Below, in pieces: positions 24,993 through 32,472 of a stretch of 44,858 nt of DNA (within the stretch, counting starts at the first letter, position 1; each line of letters starts with the position of its first letter). Under the pieces are notes generated by a model. The model did no database searches, had not been told where the DNA came from, and saw only the letters and a program-made list of their open reading frames with translations. Both the position numbers and the translations under genes were made by a program. The stretch is from Streptomyces griseorubiginosus (GTDB taxonomy: Bacteria > Actinomycetota > Actinomycetes > Streptomycetales > Streptomycetaceae): contig NZ_WVUG01000036.1 in NCBI RefSeq assembly GCF_017614965.1, positions 1-44,858 of the forward strand. Reading direction: 5' to 3'.

Positions 24993-25634
24993 TCACTGGA
25001 GGGTGGTGTCCGGGCGTTCGGGTGCCTCGAGCAGCGCCTGGAAGGCGTCGTTGAATCCTGGCGTGTCGGTGAGGCCGAAGGCCACGCGCTGGAGCAGGTA
25101 TCCGTGGAGCAGGGCGATCACGGCGCGTGCGCCGTTGTCCGGGTCCGCGGTGGGAGCGGCGCCGGCCGCTTGTCCGCGGTGCAGGGCGTCGGCGATGCTT
25201 CGGCGGACTGTTTCGAAGCCTTCCAGGGCGCGGGTGTGAAGGTGGTCGTTGCGCAGCAGTTCTGGCCAGGTCTGCACGACGCACTGCAGAAGTTCCTCGA
25301 CCGGTACCGCCTGTCCTGCGGCGTCCGTGAGGGTCTCGGCATTCAGGGCCTGAAGCGAGGCGGCGACGAGGTGGCCCGGGCTGGGGGCGTCGGCGGCCGC
25401 GGCCACTTGCTGCATCGGTTCGAAGATCAGCCGGAAGGTGTCTGCGGCGATGGCCAGGATGATCTCCTCCTTGTTCGCGAAGTAGCGGTAGGGGGCTCCC
25501 GCGGAGACGCCGGCTGCCGCGGCGATGTCGGGCATCGAGGTCTGGTGGAAGCCGCCCCGTGCGAAACACCGGCGCGCAGCCGCGATGATCTGCGCACGCC
25601 TGGCTTCCCGGCGTTCGGGGGTGATGCGGGGCAT
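24993..25634 (-). CDS. TetR-family regulator
   Basis: This 213-residue regulator has a clear TetR DNA-binding domain: RRAQIIAAARRCFARGGFHQ, TSMPDIAAAAGVSAGAPYRY and FANKEEIILAIA. The C-terminal half (about 80-205) is helical with LLQCVVQTWPELLRN and VIALLHGYLLQRVAFGL. ATG 25634 is chosen because GAGGAGGGTC precedes it; the longer frame upstream runs through the operator. It diverges from the decarboxylase-like gene at 25731. Two 14-base operator-like palindromes lie between them, so it probably represses both genes. Confidence 0.88.
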   Translation of the reverse strand: MPRITPERREARRAQIIAAARRCFARGGFHQTSMPDIAAAAGVSAGAPYRYFANKEEIILAIAADTFRLIFEPMQQVAAAADAPSPGHLVAASLQALNAETLTDAAGQAVPVEELLQCVVQTWPELLRNDHLHTRALEGFETVRRSIADALHRGQAAGAAPTADPDNGARAVIALLHGYLLQRVAFGLTDTPGFNDAFQALLEAPERPDTTLQ

Positions 25635-25647
25635 GACCCTCCTCAAA

Positions 25648-25714
25648 GTGAATGATCTTTCATCTTGACAAGGGGACCGTAGCGGGCCCATCGTAAAAAT
25701 GAAAGGTCATTCAC
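25648..25714. promoter_or_regulatory. Paired TetR operators in a divergent promoter region
   Basis: GTGAATGATCTTTCAT (25648-25663) and its near-exact inverse (25699-25714, one mismatch) face each other. Each holds a short palindrome; AATGAAAGGTCATT at 25698-25711 is exact. A plus promoter TTGACA (25665-25670), 18-base spacer, CATCGT (25689-25694) fits between them, so the right-hand site would overlap the transcription start. No strong minus promoter was found. Confidence 0.75.
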
Positions 25715-25730
25715 CAAAGTGGGGATCGTG

Positions 25731-26723
25731 ATGAGCACCGAGCTGACCATCGGCGCCTACCGCTACGAGCACACCGAGGCACTCTTCGACGGCCGCGTGC
25801 AGATCGACGGGGTGGACGCCACCCTTGAGACGGAGCCCCTGGTCTCGGACGTCTTCCGGCACATGCTCGAAGGCCGCTACGACATAGCGGAACTCGGCCT
25901 GACCTACTTCCTGCGCACCTTCGAGGGGGACGATGCGCCGTTCATGGCGCTGCCAATCTTCCCGAACCGCAACTTCCGCCACTCCGCCGTCTTCGTGAAC
26001 ACCGAGGCGGGGATCGACAAGCCGCAGGACCTCGCCGGCAAGACACTTGGCGAGTTCGCGCTCTTCGGACACGACGCCGGCGTCTGGGCCAAGGGCATCC
26101 TGTCGGACGAGTACGGCGTGGGCGTCGAGCAGTGCCGCTGGGTCATCGGCGGCACCAACCATCCCCTGCCTGCGTTCGACTGGCTGCCGCAGCCGGTGCC
26201 GGACGGCGTGCGGGTGCGGCACGCCGGCGACGGCCAGAGCCTGGGTGCCATGCTCGAGTCCGGAGAGATCGACGCGCTCATCTCGGTCGACGTGCCCCAG
26301 GCCATGGTGCGCGGATCGACGAAGATCGCCCGGCTCTTCCCCGACTACGAGAACGTCGAGCGCGACTACTACCGGCGCACCGGGATCTTCCCCCCGATGC
26401 ACATCGTCGCAGTCCGCAAGGACCTGGTGCACCGGCCGGAGGATCTGCGCTCGGTCTACCGGGCCTTCGTCGAGGCCAAGGAACTGGCCCAACGCAAATA
26501 CCTCGAGGACGCCCCGAAGCAGCACATGAGCCTGGTGACCCCCTGGTTCAGCAGCCTGTTCGAACACAACCGCGGCCTGCTCGGCGAGGACTGGTGGCCC
26601 TACGGCCTGCGCGCGAACCGCAGGGCGGTCGACACCTTCCTGCGCTACCACCACGAGCAGGGCCTCTCCAAGCGCCTGCTGACCAGCCGCGACATCGTCG
26701 TCCCCGACTTCCTCGACACCTGA
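25731..26723 (+). CDS. 4,5-dihydroxyphthalate decarboxylase-like, binding-protein-fold protein
   Basis: This 330-residue protein has the periplasmic-binding-protein fold found in the dihydroxyphthalate decarboxylase-like family. Marked segments are LTIGAYRYEHTEALFDGRVQ, DVFRHMLEGRYDIAELGLT, LPIFPNRNFRHSAVFVN, the hinge DLAGKTLGEFALFGHDAGVW and FPPMHIVAVRKDLV. There is no signal peptide or lipobox, so it is cytoplasmic and more likely an enzyme than a transport receptor. Some family members decarboxylate dihydroxyphthalate and many are untested, so the substrate is open. ATG 25731 has GGGGA upstream; the GTG at 25719 is less likely. No ring-cleavage genes are adjacent. Confidence 0.8.
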   Translation: MSTELTIGAYRYEHTEALFDGRVQIDGVDATLETEPLVSDVFRHMLEGRYDIAELGLTYFLRTFEGDDAPFMALPIFPNRNFRHSAVFVNTEAGIDKPQDLAGKTLGEFALFGHDAGVWAKGILSDEYGVGVEQCRWVIGGTNHPLPAFDWLPQPVPDGVRVRHAGDGQSLGAMLESGEIDALISVDVPQAMVRGSTKIARLFPDYENVERDYYRRTGIFPPMHIVAVRKDLVHRPEDLRSVYRAFVEAKELAQRKYLEDAPKQHMSLVTPWFSSLFEHNRGLLGEDWWPYGLRANRRAVDTFLRYHHEQGLSKRLLTSRDIVVPDFLDT

Positions 26724-26866
26724 GCCAGAGTCAGAAGCTGCGTCCCATCCTCCTTCCGCATGCCACGGTGTTGTGAAGTGTGGCAATGATCCGTTTTCGC
26801 GTTCGGTTGGTCGTCAATGGACGGCCAGCGGAACGGCCGCGGGGCTACCTTCGGGCGGTTGCCGCG

Positions 26867-26885
26867 AGAGCGGCCGGGCCGCTCT
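26867..26885. terminator. Hairpin between convergent genes
   Basis: Perfect 8-base arms (26867-26874 and 26878-26885) with a 3-base loop lie 26 bases beyond the stop of the minus-strand lipoprotein gene and 143 bases after the decarboxylase-like gene. There is no T-tract. Confidence 0.5.
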
Positions 26886-26911
26886 GGGGCGGCGGCCGTC
26901 GGGACGGCGCG

Positions 26912-27688
26912 TCAAGAGGGTGCCGGGGTGACCGGGGCGGCGGCGCTGGCGATTAGGTGCTCCGCGTCGGGGAGGAAGACCTTGAGGTCGGCCTGGTCCC
27001 TCCCCTCGATCCCGATGGCGAACAGGTGGCTCTTGCCTCCGTATCTGACGTCGGACAGAAGGAGCCGTAGCACCGCGGGCTCGGCGAGGCCATAGACGTT
27101 GTCTCCAGAATTCGGCCAGGTCAGAAAGTCTACGCAGGCCCGCACTGGGCAGTCGGAGACCTCATTCACCGCCTTGCTGGAGATCGCGATGTCGACCACC
27201 TGCGCAGGGAGAGCGTCGCTGCCGATCCTGCCGCTCCGGGGTTTGGAGACCTGTAGGTTCGGGCGGGTGCTGAGCCACGCCACCAGCCCCGACGCGGTGC
27301 TGGACACTCCGGCAGCACGTATGTGGTCCTTACCCACCGGGATGAGGTCGGACCAGAACAGGACCCGGTGCAGATCCCAATTGCCGTCCGGCGCCACGGA
27401 GAACTCGACGGGTTGGTCCTCATGGCTCTCCCACCGTCCTGTGAAGGTCACCGTCAGCTGCCCGTTGAAGAAGTGCGACGTCCGATGCGGGCCCGCAGGC
27501 AGGCTTCCGGGATCCGAACCCCCCGAGAGGCACTCCGGGGCGCAGCCCGGGATCCCCGCCGATGCGGTGGCCGTGGCCGCCGGAGTCCTGGATGGACCGC
27601 CGGAGTTGCCCGAGCCGCTGGCGCCGCCGCAGCCGGCGACGAGGACTGCGGAGAGCGGGACCGCGAAGAGCTTGACAGCGGATTTCAC
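26912..27688 (-). CDS. Secreted lipoprotein of unknown function
   Basis: This 258-residue protein starts at GTG 27688, six bases after a GGGGG ribosome site, with a short signal peptide ending in the lipobox VLVAGC (Cys20). A Gly/Ser/Pro/Ala linker follows, then a cysteine pair (CAPEC) and a beta-rich domain (LTVTFTGRWESHEDQPVEFS, GNWDLHRVLFWSDLIPVG). A second cysteine pair (DCPVRAC) suggests disulphides outside the cell. I recognise no family. The upstream DNA (27689-28013) carries regulatory palindromes that more likely serve the divergent MarR gene. Confidence 0.7.
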   Translation of the reverse strand: MKSAVKLFAVPLSAVLVAGCGGASGSGNSGGPSRTPAATATASAGIPGCAPECLSGGSDPGSLPAGPHRTSHFFNGQLTVTFTGRWESHEDQPVEFSVAPDGNWDLHRVLFWSDLIPVGKDHIRAAGVSSTASGLVAWLSTRPNLQVSKPRSGRIGSDALPAQVVDIAISSKAVNEVSDCPVRACVDFLTWPNSGDNVYGLAEPAVLRLLLSDVRYGGKSHLFAIGIEGRDQADLKVFLPDAEHLIASAAAPVTPAPS

Positions 27689-27890
27689 GACAGACCCCCA
27701 TTTTGATCCGGCGCCTGGATCGGCGTAAATGCTCCCAGAATCTGATGCACCGGCATAGGGGAAGGCGCAGGCGGCGCACCGGCACTGTTGCGATGACGGC
27801 CAGGTCGGCCTGCAAACGGTCAACGATCCGTTTGAAGGCTCTGCGTCTCCAATTTGCGCAGCTCAAGGGGCATGGAAGGTGCTGCTGATC
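27689..27890. other. Left part of the lipoprotein/MarR intergenic region
   Basis: No gene is recognised here. AAACGG/CCGTTT arms (27814-27833) form a short inverted repeat of unknown role. The right part of this 325-base gap holds the palindromes listed separately. Confidence 0.35.
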
Positions 27891-27933
27891 CCACTTGCCG
27901 TTCGATTGAGCATCGGATATCGAACGCCAGTGG
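27891..27933. promoter_or_regulatory. Long imperfect palindrome
   Basis: Perfect 8-base arms CGTTCGAT (27899-27906) and ATCGAACG (27919-27926) are extended by outer CCACT/AGTGG pairs (27891-27895 and 27929-27933) around a 12-base centre. It is distinct from the MarR operator at 27973-28004 and probably binds another regulator. It lies 203 bases upstream of the lipoprotein start and 81 bases upstream of the MarR start. Confidence 0.5.
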
Positions 27934-27972
27934 TAGCGGCAGCACCGCGTTCCCCCCTGACCTATTGGAAGG

Positions 27973-28007
27973 CTAGTCTTGCAAAGTCAAACTTGCAAGG
28001 CTAGTAT
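27973..28007 (+). promoter_or_regulatory. MarR promoter and overlapping operator
   Basis: CTAGTCTTGCAA (27973-27984) and TTGCAAGGCTAG (27993-28004) are inverted repeats with one mismatch and an 8-base centre. A promoter TTGCAA (27979-27984), 17-base spacer, TAGTAT (28002-28007) overlaps both arms and predicts a transcription start at about 28014, the ATG of the MarR gene. Binding would block polymerase, consistent with autorepression. Confidence 0.7.
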
Positions 28008-28013
28008 TCTAAT

Positions 28014-28487
28014 ATGGACCCGCGAGCATCGGACGAACGCGCCGAAACCCTTGAGCCGGACCCCGCGCTGATCGGGGTGGCCACGCGGCTGCGGATCAGC
28101 ATCGGCACGTTCAGGCGCCGCAGTCATGAAGCGCTGAGTGAGGGCGACTTGACGGGCCCACAGCTGACGGCACTCTCGCGGCTCGAACGGCTGGGTCCGG
28201 TCACCACTGCGGAACTGGCCAGGCGTGAGCAGATCACTCCTCAGGCGATGGGCGCCACCGTCGCGGTCCTGGAAGTCCGTGGGCTGGTGGCCCGTACCGC
28301 TGATCCCGCTGACGGGCGTCGCTGGCTGCTCACGGTCACCGAGGCCGGCCGGGCCGTGCTGAGTTCCGAGCGCAGCGCCGTCGCCGACCGGATGGCCGCG
28401 GCGATGGCGACGTCCTTCACTGCCGAAGAGATCGCAACTCTCGACGCGGCGGCGCCGCTGATCGAGCGGCTGGCCGACCTGTTCTGA
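28014..28487 (+). CDS. MarR-family regulator, leaderless
   Basis: This 157-residue winged-helix regulator has the MarR layout. An N-terminal helix (RLRISIGTFRRRSHEALSEG) precedes LTGPQLTALSRLERLGPVTT, the recognition helix region AELARREQITPQAMGATVAV and a wing with DPADGRRWLLTVT. A C-terminal dimer helix ends IERLADLF. The ATG has no ribosome site and coincides with the predicted transcription start, so translation is probably leaderless. It is 49 bases upstream of an MFS exporter gene on the same strand; MarR-exporter pairs typically respond to toxic small molecules. Confidence 0.88.
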   Translation: MDPRASDERAETLEPDPALIGVATRLRISIGTFRRRSHEALSEGDLTGPQLTALSRLERLGPVTTAELARREQITPQAMGATVAVLEVRGLVARTADPADGRRWLLTVTEAGRAVLSSERSAVADRMAAAMATSFTAEEIATLDAAAPLIERLADLF

Positions 28488-28536
28488 CCAGCGCCCGTGA
28501 TCATCGAGCGTCATCCCGAGGAACGGAGGGCGTGCC

Positions 28537-29958
28537 GTGAATGAGCCGGAGTCCGATGTCGTCGCAAGCGCCCGGAGCGAGGCGGGCGGTGCTGTGCGGC
28601 CGTTCTCCTGGCGGTTCACTGCGCCGTTGTTGATCGGCTCGGCGCTGAATCCGATCAACAGCTCACTGATCGCTACCGCGCTGGTGCCGATCGCCGCCGG
28701 CCTGCACGTCCGGATCGGCCAGACCGCAGCTCTGGTGACCGCACTGTATCTGGCCAGCGCTATCGCCCAGCCCACGGCCGGCAAGGCCGCCCAGGTGTTC
28801 GGTCCGCGGCGGGTCTTTCTGACCGGGAGTGTGCTGGTGGCGGCCGGCGGCACGGTGGGCGGCCTCGCGCAGGAGCTGATCACCCTGCTCATCAGCAGGA
28901 TCCTGATCGGTCTCGGCACCTCCTGCGCCTACCCGACGGCGATGCTGCTGATCCGCCGCCGAGCCCACGATGCCGGTCTCGACGAACCGCCCGGCAACGT
29001 CCTCGGCGCACTTCAGATAGCCGGCACCGCCACGGCGTCGCTGGGACTGCCCGTCGGCGGTCTCCTGGTCGGTGCCCTGACCTGGCGGTCGGTGTTCTTC
29101 CTGAATGTGCCGGTAGCACTGGTCGCCCTGGCCGCGACACTGGCCTGGATCCCCCGTGACAGCCCCACAGGCCGCGACCACACCCTGCGTGGCGTCGCCT
29201 CCGCCCTCGACGTGCCGGGCATCCTCGGTTTCGGTGCGATGATGACCGCACTGCTGCTTTTCCTCTACGACCTGCCCGTCGTCCACTGGTATCTGCTGGG
29301 CATCGCGGTGGCAGCGGGAGCGGCGCTCGCGGTTTGGGAGATGCGTGCCGCCACCCCGTTCCTCGACGTGCGCCTGCTCGCGGCCAACCGGTCTCTGACC
29401 CGGACTTATCTGCGTTTCGGCCTGGCGATGCTGTGCGTGTACATCGTGCTGTACGGGCTCACGCAATGGGCCGAGGCCGTACGTGGCCTGTCCGAGAGCG
29501 CATCCGGGCTGCTCCTGCTGCCCATGACCCTCGTGTCCGCGGTGGTCATCTCTCCGGTGTCGCGGCGCAATCTCGTACGAGGACCACTGATCGCCGCCGC
29601 GCTGCTGTGCGCGGCAGGATCGGCCGGCGTTCTCCTGTTGACCTCCTCCTCCTGGATCGGCCTGTTCGTTGCCATCACCATTGTGTTCGGCATCTCGATG
29701 GGCGCCTCTTCAGCCGGCAACCAGACCGCCCTGTACGACCGGGCTCCCGCTCAACAACTCGGCAGCGCCTCGGGTCTGCTGCGCACCTTCGCGTACATGG
29801 GCTCGATCGCCTCCTCGGCCATCACCGGCATCGTGTTCCACACGCACGTCACCGACCACGGACTCCACCAGATCGCCTGGACCATGGTCGGCATCAGCGC
29901 CGCCCTGGTCATCATCACGATCGCCGATCGTTCGCTGTCCCCGCGCCCCCGATGCTGA
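28537..29958 (+). CDS. MFS drug/efflux transporter, DHA2-like
   Basis: This 473-residue membrane protein has about 14 hydrophobic helices, fitting the DHA2 drug:H+ antiporter group. Markers are the first-helix segment SALNPINSSLIATALVPIAA, AGKAAQVFGPRRVFLTG (loop 2-3 motif A), GLGTSCAYPTAMLL and LGLPVGGLLVGALTWRSVFF (antiporter motif C region). GTG 28537 is preceded by GGAGGG. It is co-transcribed with the MarR gene and probably exports a compound that relieves MarR repression. The substrate is unknown. The 214 bases after it hold no gene or strong terminator. Confidence 0.88.
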   Translation: MNEPESDVVASARSEAGGAVRPFSWRFTAPLLIGSALNPINSSLIATALVPIAAGLHVRIGQTAALVTALYLASAIAQPTAGKAAQVFGPRRVFLTGSVLVAAGGTVGGLAQELITLLISRILIGLGTSCAYPTAMLLIRRRAHDAGLDEPPGNVLGALQIAGTATASLGLPVGGLLVGALTWRSVFFLNVPVALVALAATLAWIPRDSPTGRDHTLRGVASALDVPGILGFGAMMTALLLFLYDLPVVHWYLLGIAVAAGAALAVWEMRAATPFLDVRLLAANRSLTRTYLRFGLAMLCVYIVLYGLTQWAEAVRGLSESASGLLLLPMTLVSAVVISPVSRRNLVRGPLIAAALLCAAGSAGVLLLTSSSWIGLFVAITIVFGISMGASSAGNQTALYDRAPAQQLGSASGLLRTFAYMGSIASSAITGIVFHTHVTDHGLHQIAWTMVGISAALVIITIADRSLSPRPRC

Positions 29959-30172
29959 CAGCGGCCATGTACAGCACCTGCCTCGCGGAATCCAGCACAG
30001 CTCCAGGGGTTGTCATGTGCCACCGAACCGTGGGCGTGCGTCAACGGAATGGGGGTGGTGAAGGCCGCTCGCTTCAGATGTGTGGCGCGGGATGTCGAGA
30101 ACGTGGCACCGGCTCCGTCCCCGGGACATCAGCGGCCAGCACCGGCCGCACGAGGAGAAGGAGAAATGCGCC

Positions 30173-30613
30173 ATGGCCATTCAGCGCATGGACAACGTGG
30201 GCATCGTCGTCGAGGACATGGACGCCGCCATCGCGTTCTTCGTGGAACTCGGCATGGAGCTGGAGGGCAGGGCGGAAGTCGGGGGTCGCTTCGCCGACCA
30301 GTGCACCGGACTCGACGGCGTCCGCTGTGACATCGCGATGGTCCGCACCCCGGACGGTCACGGCCGGCTCGAGCTGGCCAAGTACCACAGCCCCGCGGCG
30401 ATCAGCGCCGGACCGCGCAACCGGCCGCACAACATTGTGGGCACGCACCGCGTCATGTTCGCCGTCGACGACATCGAGGACACCGTGGCCCGCCTGCGCC
30501 GGCACGGCGCCGAACTCGTCGGCGAGATCGCCCAGTACGAGGACAGCTACCGGCTCTGCTACGTCCGCGGCCCCGAGGGCATCATCGTCGGACTCGCCGA
30601 GCAGCTCAGCTGA
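30173..30613 (+). CDS. VOC-superfamily (glyoxalase-like) protein
   Basis: This 146-residue protein has two beta-alpha-beta-beta-beta modules. The first opens MDNVGIVVEDMDAAIAFFVE and closes GRLELAKYHSP; the second opens THRVMFAVDDIEDTVARLRR and ends RGPEGIIVGLAEQL. Glyoxalase-like enzymes use four metal ligands. E67 and H92 are in place, but the first position is Asn8 and the last is Gly140, so the usual metal site is incomplete. ATG 30173 follows GGAGAAGGAG; an ATG at 30080 would add 31 residues unlike the family. It may be a binding or resistance protein linked to the upstream exporter, but that is inference from position. Confidence 0.8.
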   Translation: MAIQRMDNVGIVVEDMDAAIAFFVELGMELEGRAEVGGRFADQCTGLDGVRCDIAMVRTPDGHGRLELAKYHSPAAISAGPRNRPHNIVGTHRVMFAVDDIEDTVARLRRHGAELVGEIAQYEDSYRLCYVRGPEGIIVGLAEQLS

Positions 30614-30633
30614 ACGGTGGCGGGGATCCGTGC

Positions 30634-30649
30634 ACCGCGGGACCGCGGT
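30634..30649 (+). terminator. Weak GC hairpin after the VOC gene
   Basis: ACCGCGG and CCGCGGT are perfect arms separated by two bases, 20 bases after the VOC stop. The tight loop makes it only a tentative terminator. The rest of the 293-base gap to 30906 shows only one copy of a 16-base direct repeat. Confidence 0.35.
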
Positions 30650-30727
30650 ACAGATGGCGGCACCCTTCGCGGAGGGCAGCACAAGCCGGGCGACGAACGG
30701 GGCCCGGCTCAGGTGGGCCGGCGACTT

Positions 30728-30743
30728 GTCCGGCCGATCATGT
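30728..30743 (+). repeat. Copy 1 of a 16-base direct repeat
   Basis: GTCCGGCCGATCATGT occurs here and exactly again at 31207-31222. The two copies bracket the monooxygenase-like gene at 30907-31206. Confidence 0.9.
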
Positions 30744-30906
30744 CCAGAGCCATAACCGCCGGCTGCGGTGGTGGCCGTGTTGCGATCGTCAGAGACCGCC
30801 CCCTCTCAATAGGCTCACATGTACAGTTCCGATCTGGAGTGGGTGGGTATGCAGGGCACGCCCACCGGATTCCGGAGGCACGGAGGTCAAAGGGGGAGGT
30901 CGTGTC

Positions 30907-31206
30907 ATGTTTGCGGTGATCTACCGGTGGCGTCTGCACGAAGGCAAGGAGCAGCAGTTCGCAGCTGGTTGGCATCGCGTGACACGCGCGATGCACAAGC
31001 ACTGCGGCAGCTACGGATCACGTCTTCATCAGGCCGATGACGGCACCTGGGTGGCGTACGCACGGTGGCCGGATGCCGCGACTCGCGAGGGGTGCCCAGA
31101 CGTGGACCCCGAAGGGGAAGCCATGATGAGTGAGGCGGTCGCTGAGCAGCTCCCCACAATTCGATGTCATGTGGTGGACGACCTTCTCGCGGAACCCCGT
31201 GACTAG
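30907..31206 (+). CDS. Antibiotic-biosynthesis-monooxygenase-like (ABM) protein
   Basis: This 99-residue protein has the small ferredoxin-like ABM fold. It opens MFAVIYRWRLHEGKEQQFAA and continues with GWHRVTRAMHKHCGSYGSRL and GTWVAYARWPDAATRE. ABM proteins include cofactor-free quinone-forming monooxygenases and heme-degrading enzymes, and many are untested, so the substrate is not assigned. It starts at ATG 30907 behind GGGGGAGG. The stop codon is followed immediately by the second copy of a 16-base direct repeat, and IS remnants lie downstream, so the gene sits at a mobile-element boundary. Confidence 0.78.
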   Translation: MFAVIYRWRLHEGKEQQFAAGWHRVTRAMHKHCGSYGSRLHQADDGTWVAYARWPDAATREGCPDVDPEGEAMMSEAVAEQLPTIRCHVVDDLLAEPRD

Positions 31207-31222
31207 GTCCGGCCGATCATGT
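31207..31222 (+). repeat. Copy 2 of the 16-base direct repeat
   Basis: This is identical to 30728-30743 and begins right after the monooxygenase-like stop codon. It overlaps the end of the IS5-type transposase remnant. Confidence 0.9.
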
Positions 31223-31285
31223 ACGGCGCCAGATGATCAGGGCCGCCGCAGTGGCAGTGCCGAGGAAGACCTAGCCGCGCTTGAT
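31217..31285 (-). pseudogene. IS5-type transposase C-terminal scrap
   Basis: The minus frame reads KRG, stop, VFLGTATAAALIIWRRT, stop. The pattern KRxxVFLGxxTxAAxxIWLR is the usual C-terminus of IS5-family transposases. Only about 23 codons remain and one is a stop, so this is debris adjoining the IS110-type remnant. Confidence 0.5.
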
Positions 31286-32160
31286 GCCCCTATGGATCGT
31301 CAAGCTGCGATGGGCGCGGGGCTCTGCTGGGTGGGAGCGAATGATGATCAGGTGGAGCTCCCGGGCGACGTAGCGTTTGAGACAACGGATGGCTTCGCGT
31401 CTGGTCTTGCCTTCTTTGATGCGTCGTTCCACGTAGGTGCGGCTTCGGGCTTCCCAGCGCAGGCGGGCGAGCACGATCGTGTAGAGGCAGAGTTCGCCCG
31501 GCGGTCGCCGCCCCGGTTGAGTCGTCGGCGCTGGGTCTTGCCCGACGAGGCTTCAACGGGACTGACGCTGCAGAGGGCGGCTAACGCTGCTTCGCTGTGC
31601 AGCCGTTCAGGGTTGTCGCCCATCGCGATGAGCAAGGTGGCGGCGGTGTTCGGTCCCACGCCGTAGGCGTCGAGGAGCTCGGCCAGCTCGGTGCCTGAGC
31701 GTCCTGGCGATGAGCTGCTGGAGTTCAGCGATCTCATCGGCGAGTTGCCCGACTCGCCGGGCGAGCCGCCGCATGGTGAACGCAGCGGTATCCGACGCGG
31801 AGTCCGCCTGTGCGTCGGGCAGTTGGAGGCACGTGCGGATCAGCTTGGGAAGGCTCAGCCCGGTCAGCGATTCGCGCAGGCCGGGGTCGGCGGTGACGAG
31901 TGCGGCCTTGAGCTGGTTGAGCGCCTGGGTTCGGGACTTGACCGCAGAGGTCTTGGCCATGCGTAGCAGCCGTAGGGCTTCGACGGGGCCATCACCGTGT
32001 TTCGCTGTGGCGGTCGCCCGGCCGGACAACACCGCTCGGGCGGCTGCTTCGGCATCGATCGCGTCAGTCTTGCCGCGGCGGCGTCGGGTGGCCTCGCCCG
32101 GCTGGTTCACCTTGATCACTGTCACGCCGTGTGCGCGTAGGAAGCGGCCAAGGGCGGCTC
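31271..32160 (-). pseudogene. IS110-family transposase remnant, minus strand
   Basis: Three frames together match an IS110-type transposase. The first (to about 31705) has GRFLRAHGVTVIKVNQPGE, GKTDAIDAEAAARAVLSGRA and SAVKSRTQALNQLKAALVTA. The second has LLDAYGVGPNTAATLLIAMG, then LCSVSPVEASSGKTQRRRLN, from the C-terminal transposase domain with its conserved serine. The third has EGKTRREAIRCLKRYVAREL. The first 60-70 residues, including the start of the DEDD domain, are missing and two frameshifts interrupt the gene, so it is inactive. Its truncated 5' end abuts a second IS110-type fragment at 32166. Confidence 0.8.
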
Positions 32161-32165
32161 CGTGC

Positions 32166-32285
32166 AAGATCCAGCCGCGGCTGCGCGAGATCGCCGAGGG
32201 CAAGACACCGGCGGAGGCACGGAGGGCCCTCAAACGGCGCCTCTCGAACGTGGTCTATCGCACCCTCAAACGCGACCGGCAACAA
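32166..32285 (+). pseudogene. Second IS110-type transposase C-terminal remnant
   Basis: The plus frame reads LREIAEGKTPAEARRALKRR, then LSNVVYRTLKRDRQ, the typical C-terminus of another IS110 subgroup. No upstream part of this transposase is present. It is head-to-head with the remnant at 31271-32160. Confidence 0.6.
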
Positions 32286-32420
32286 GGCCCTCACGACGAC
32301 CGCTTGACACACAGAGGCTCTCATCAGCGTCTCCAACGGCGCCCCTCGGACCCGGTGACCCGACCCCCCAGGTCATGCCTTCGACAGAGGGGGGACCAGT
32401 CATGCCGGGCCCGGAGGCCA

Positions 32421-32441
32421 GCGGCCCTCTTGCAGGACCGC
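32421..32441 (-). terminator. Terminator-like hairpin after the mce operon
   Basis: GCGGCCCT and AGGACCGC pair with a 5-base loop and one G-T pair, 31 bases beyond the stop of the last mce-operon gene. It separates the operon from the transposase debris. Confidence 0.55.
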
Positions 32442-32472
32442 GGAAACATAACGGGCGGGCCGATGAGGCTGA

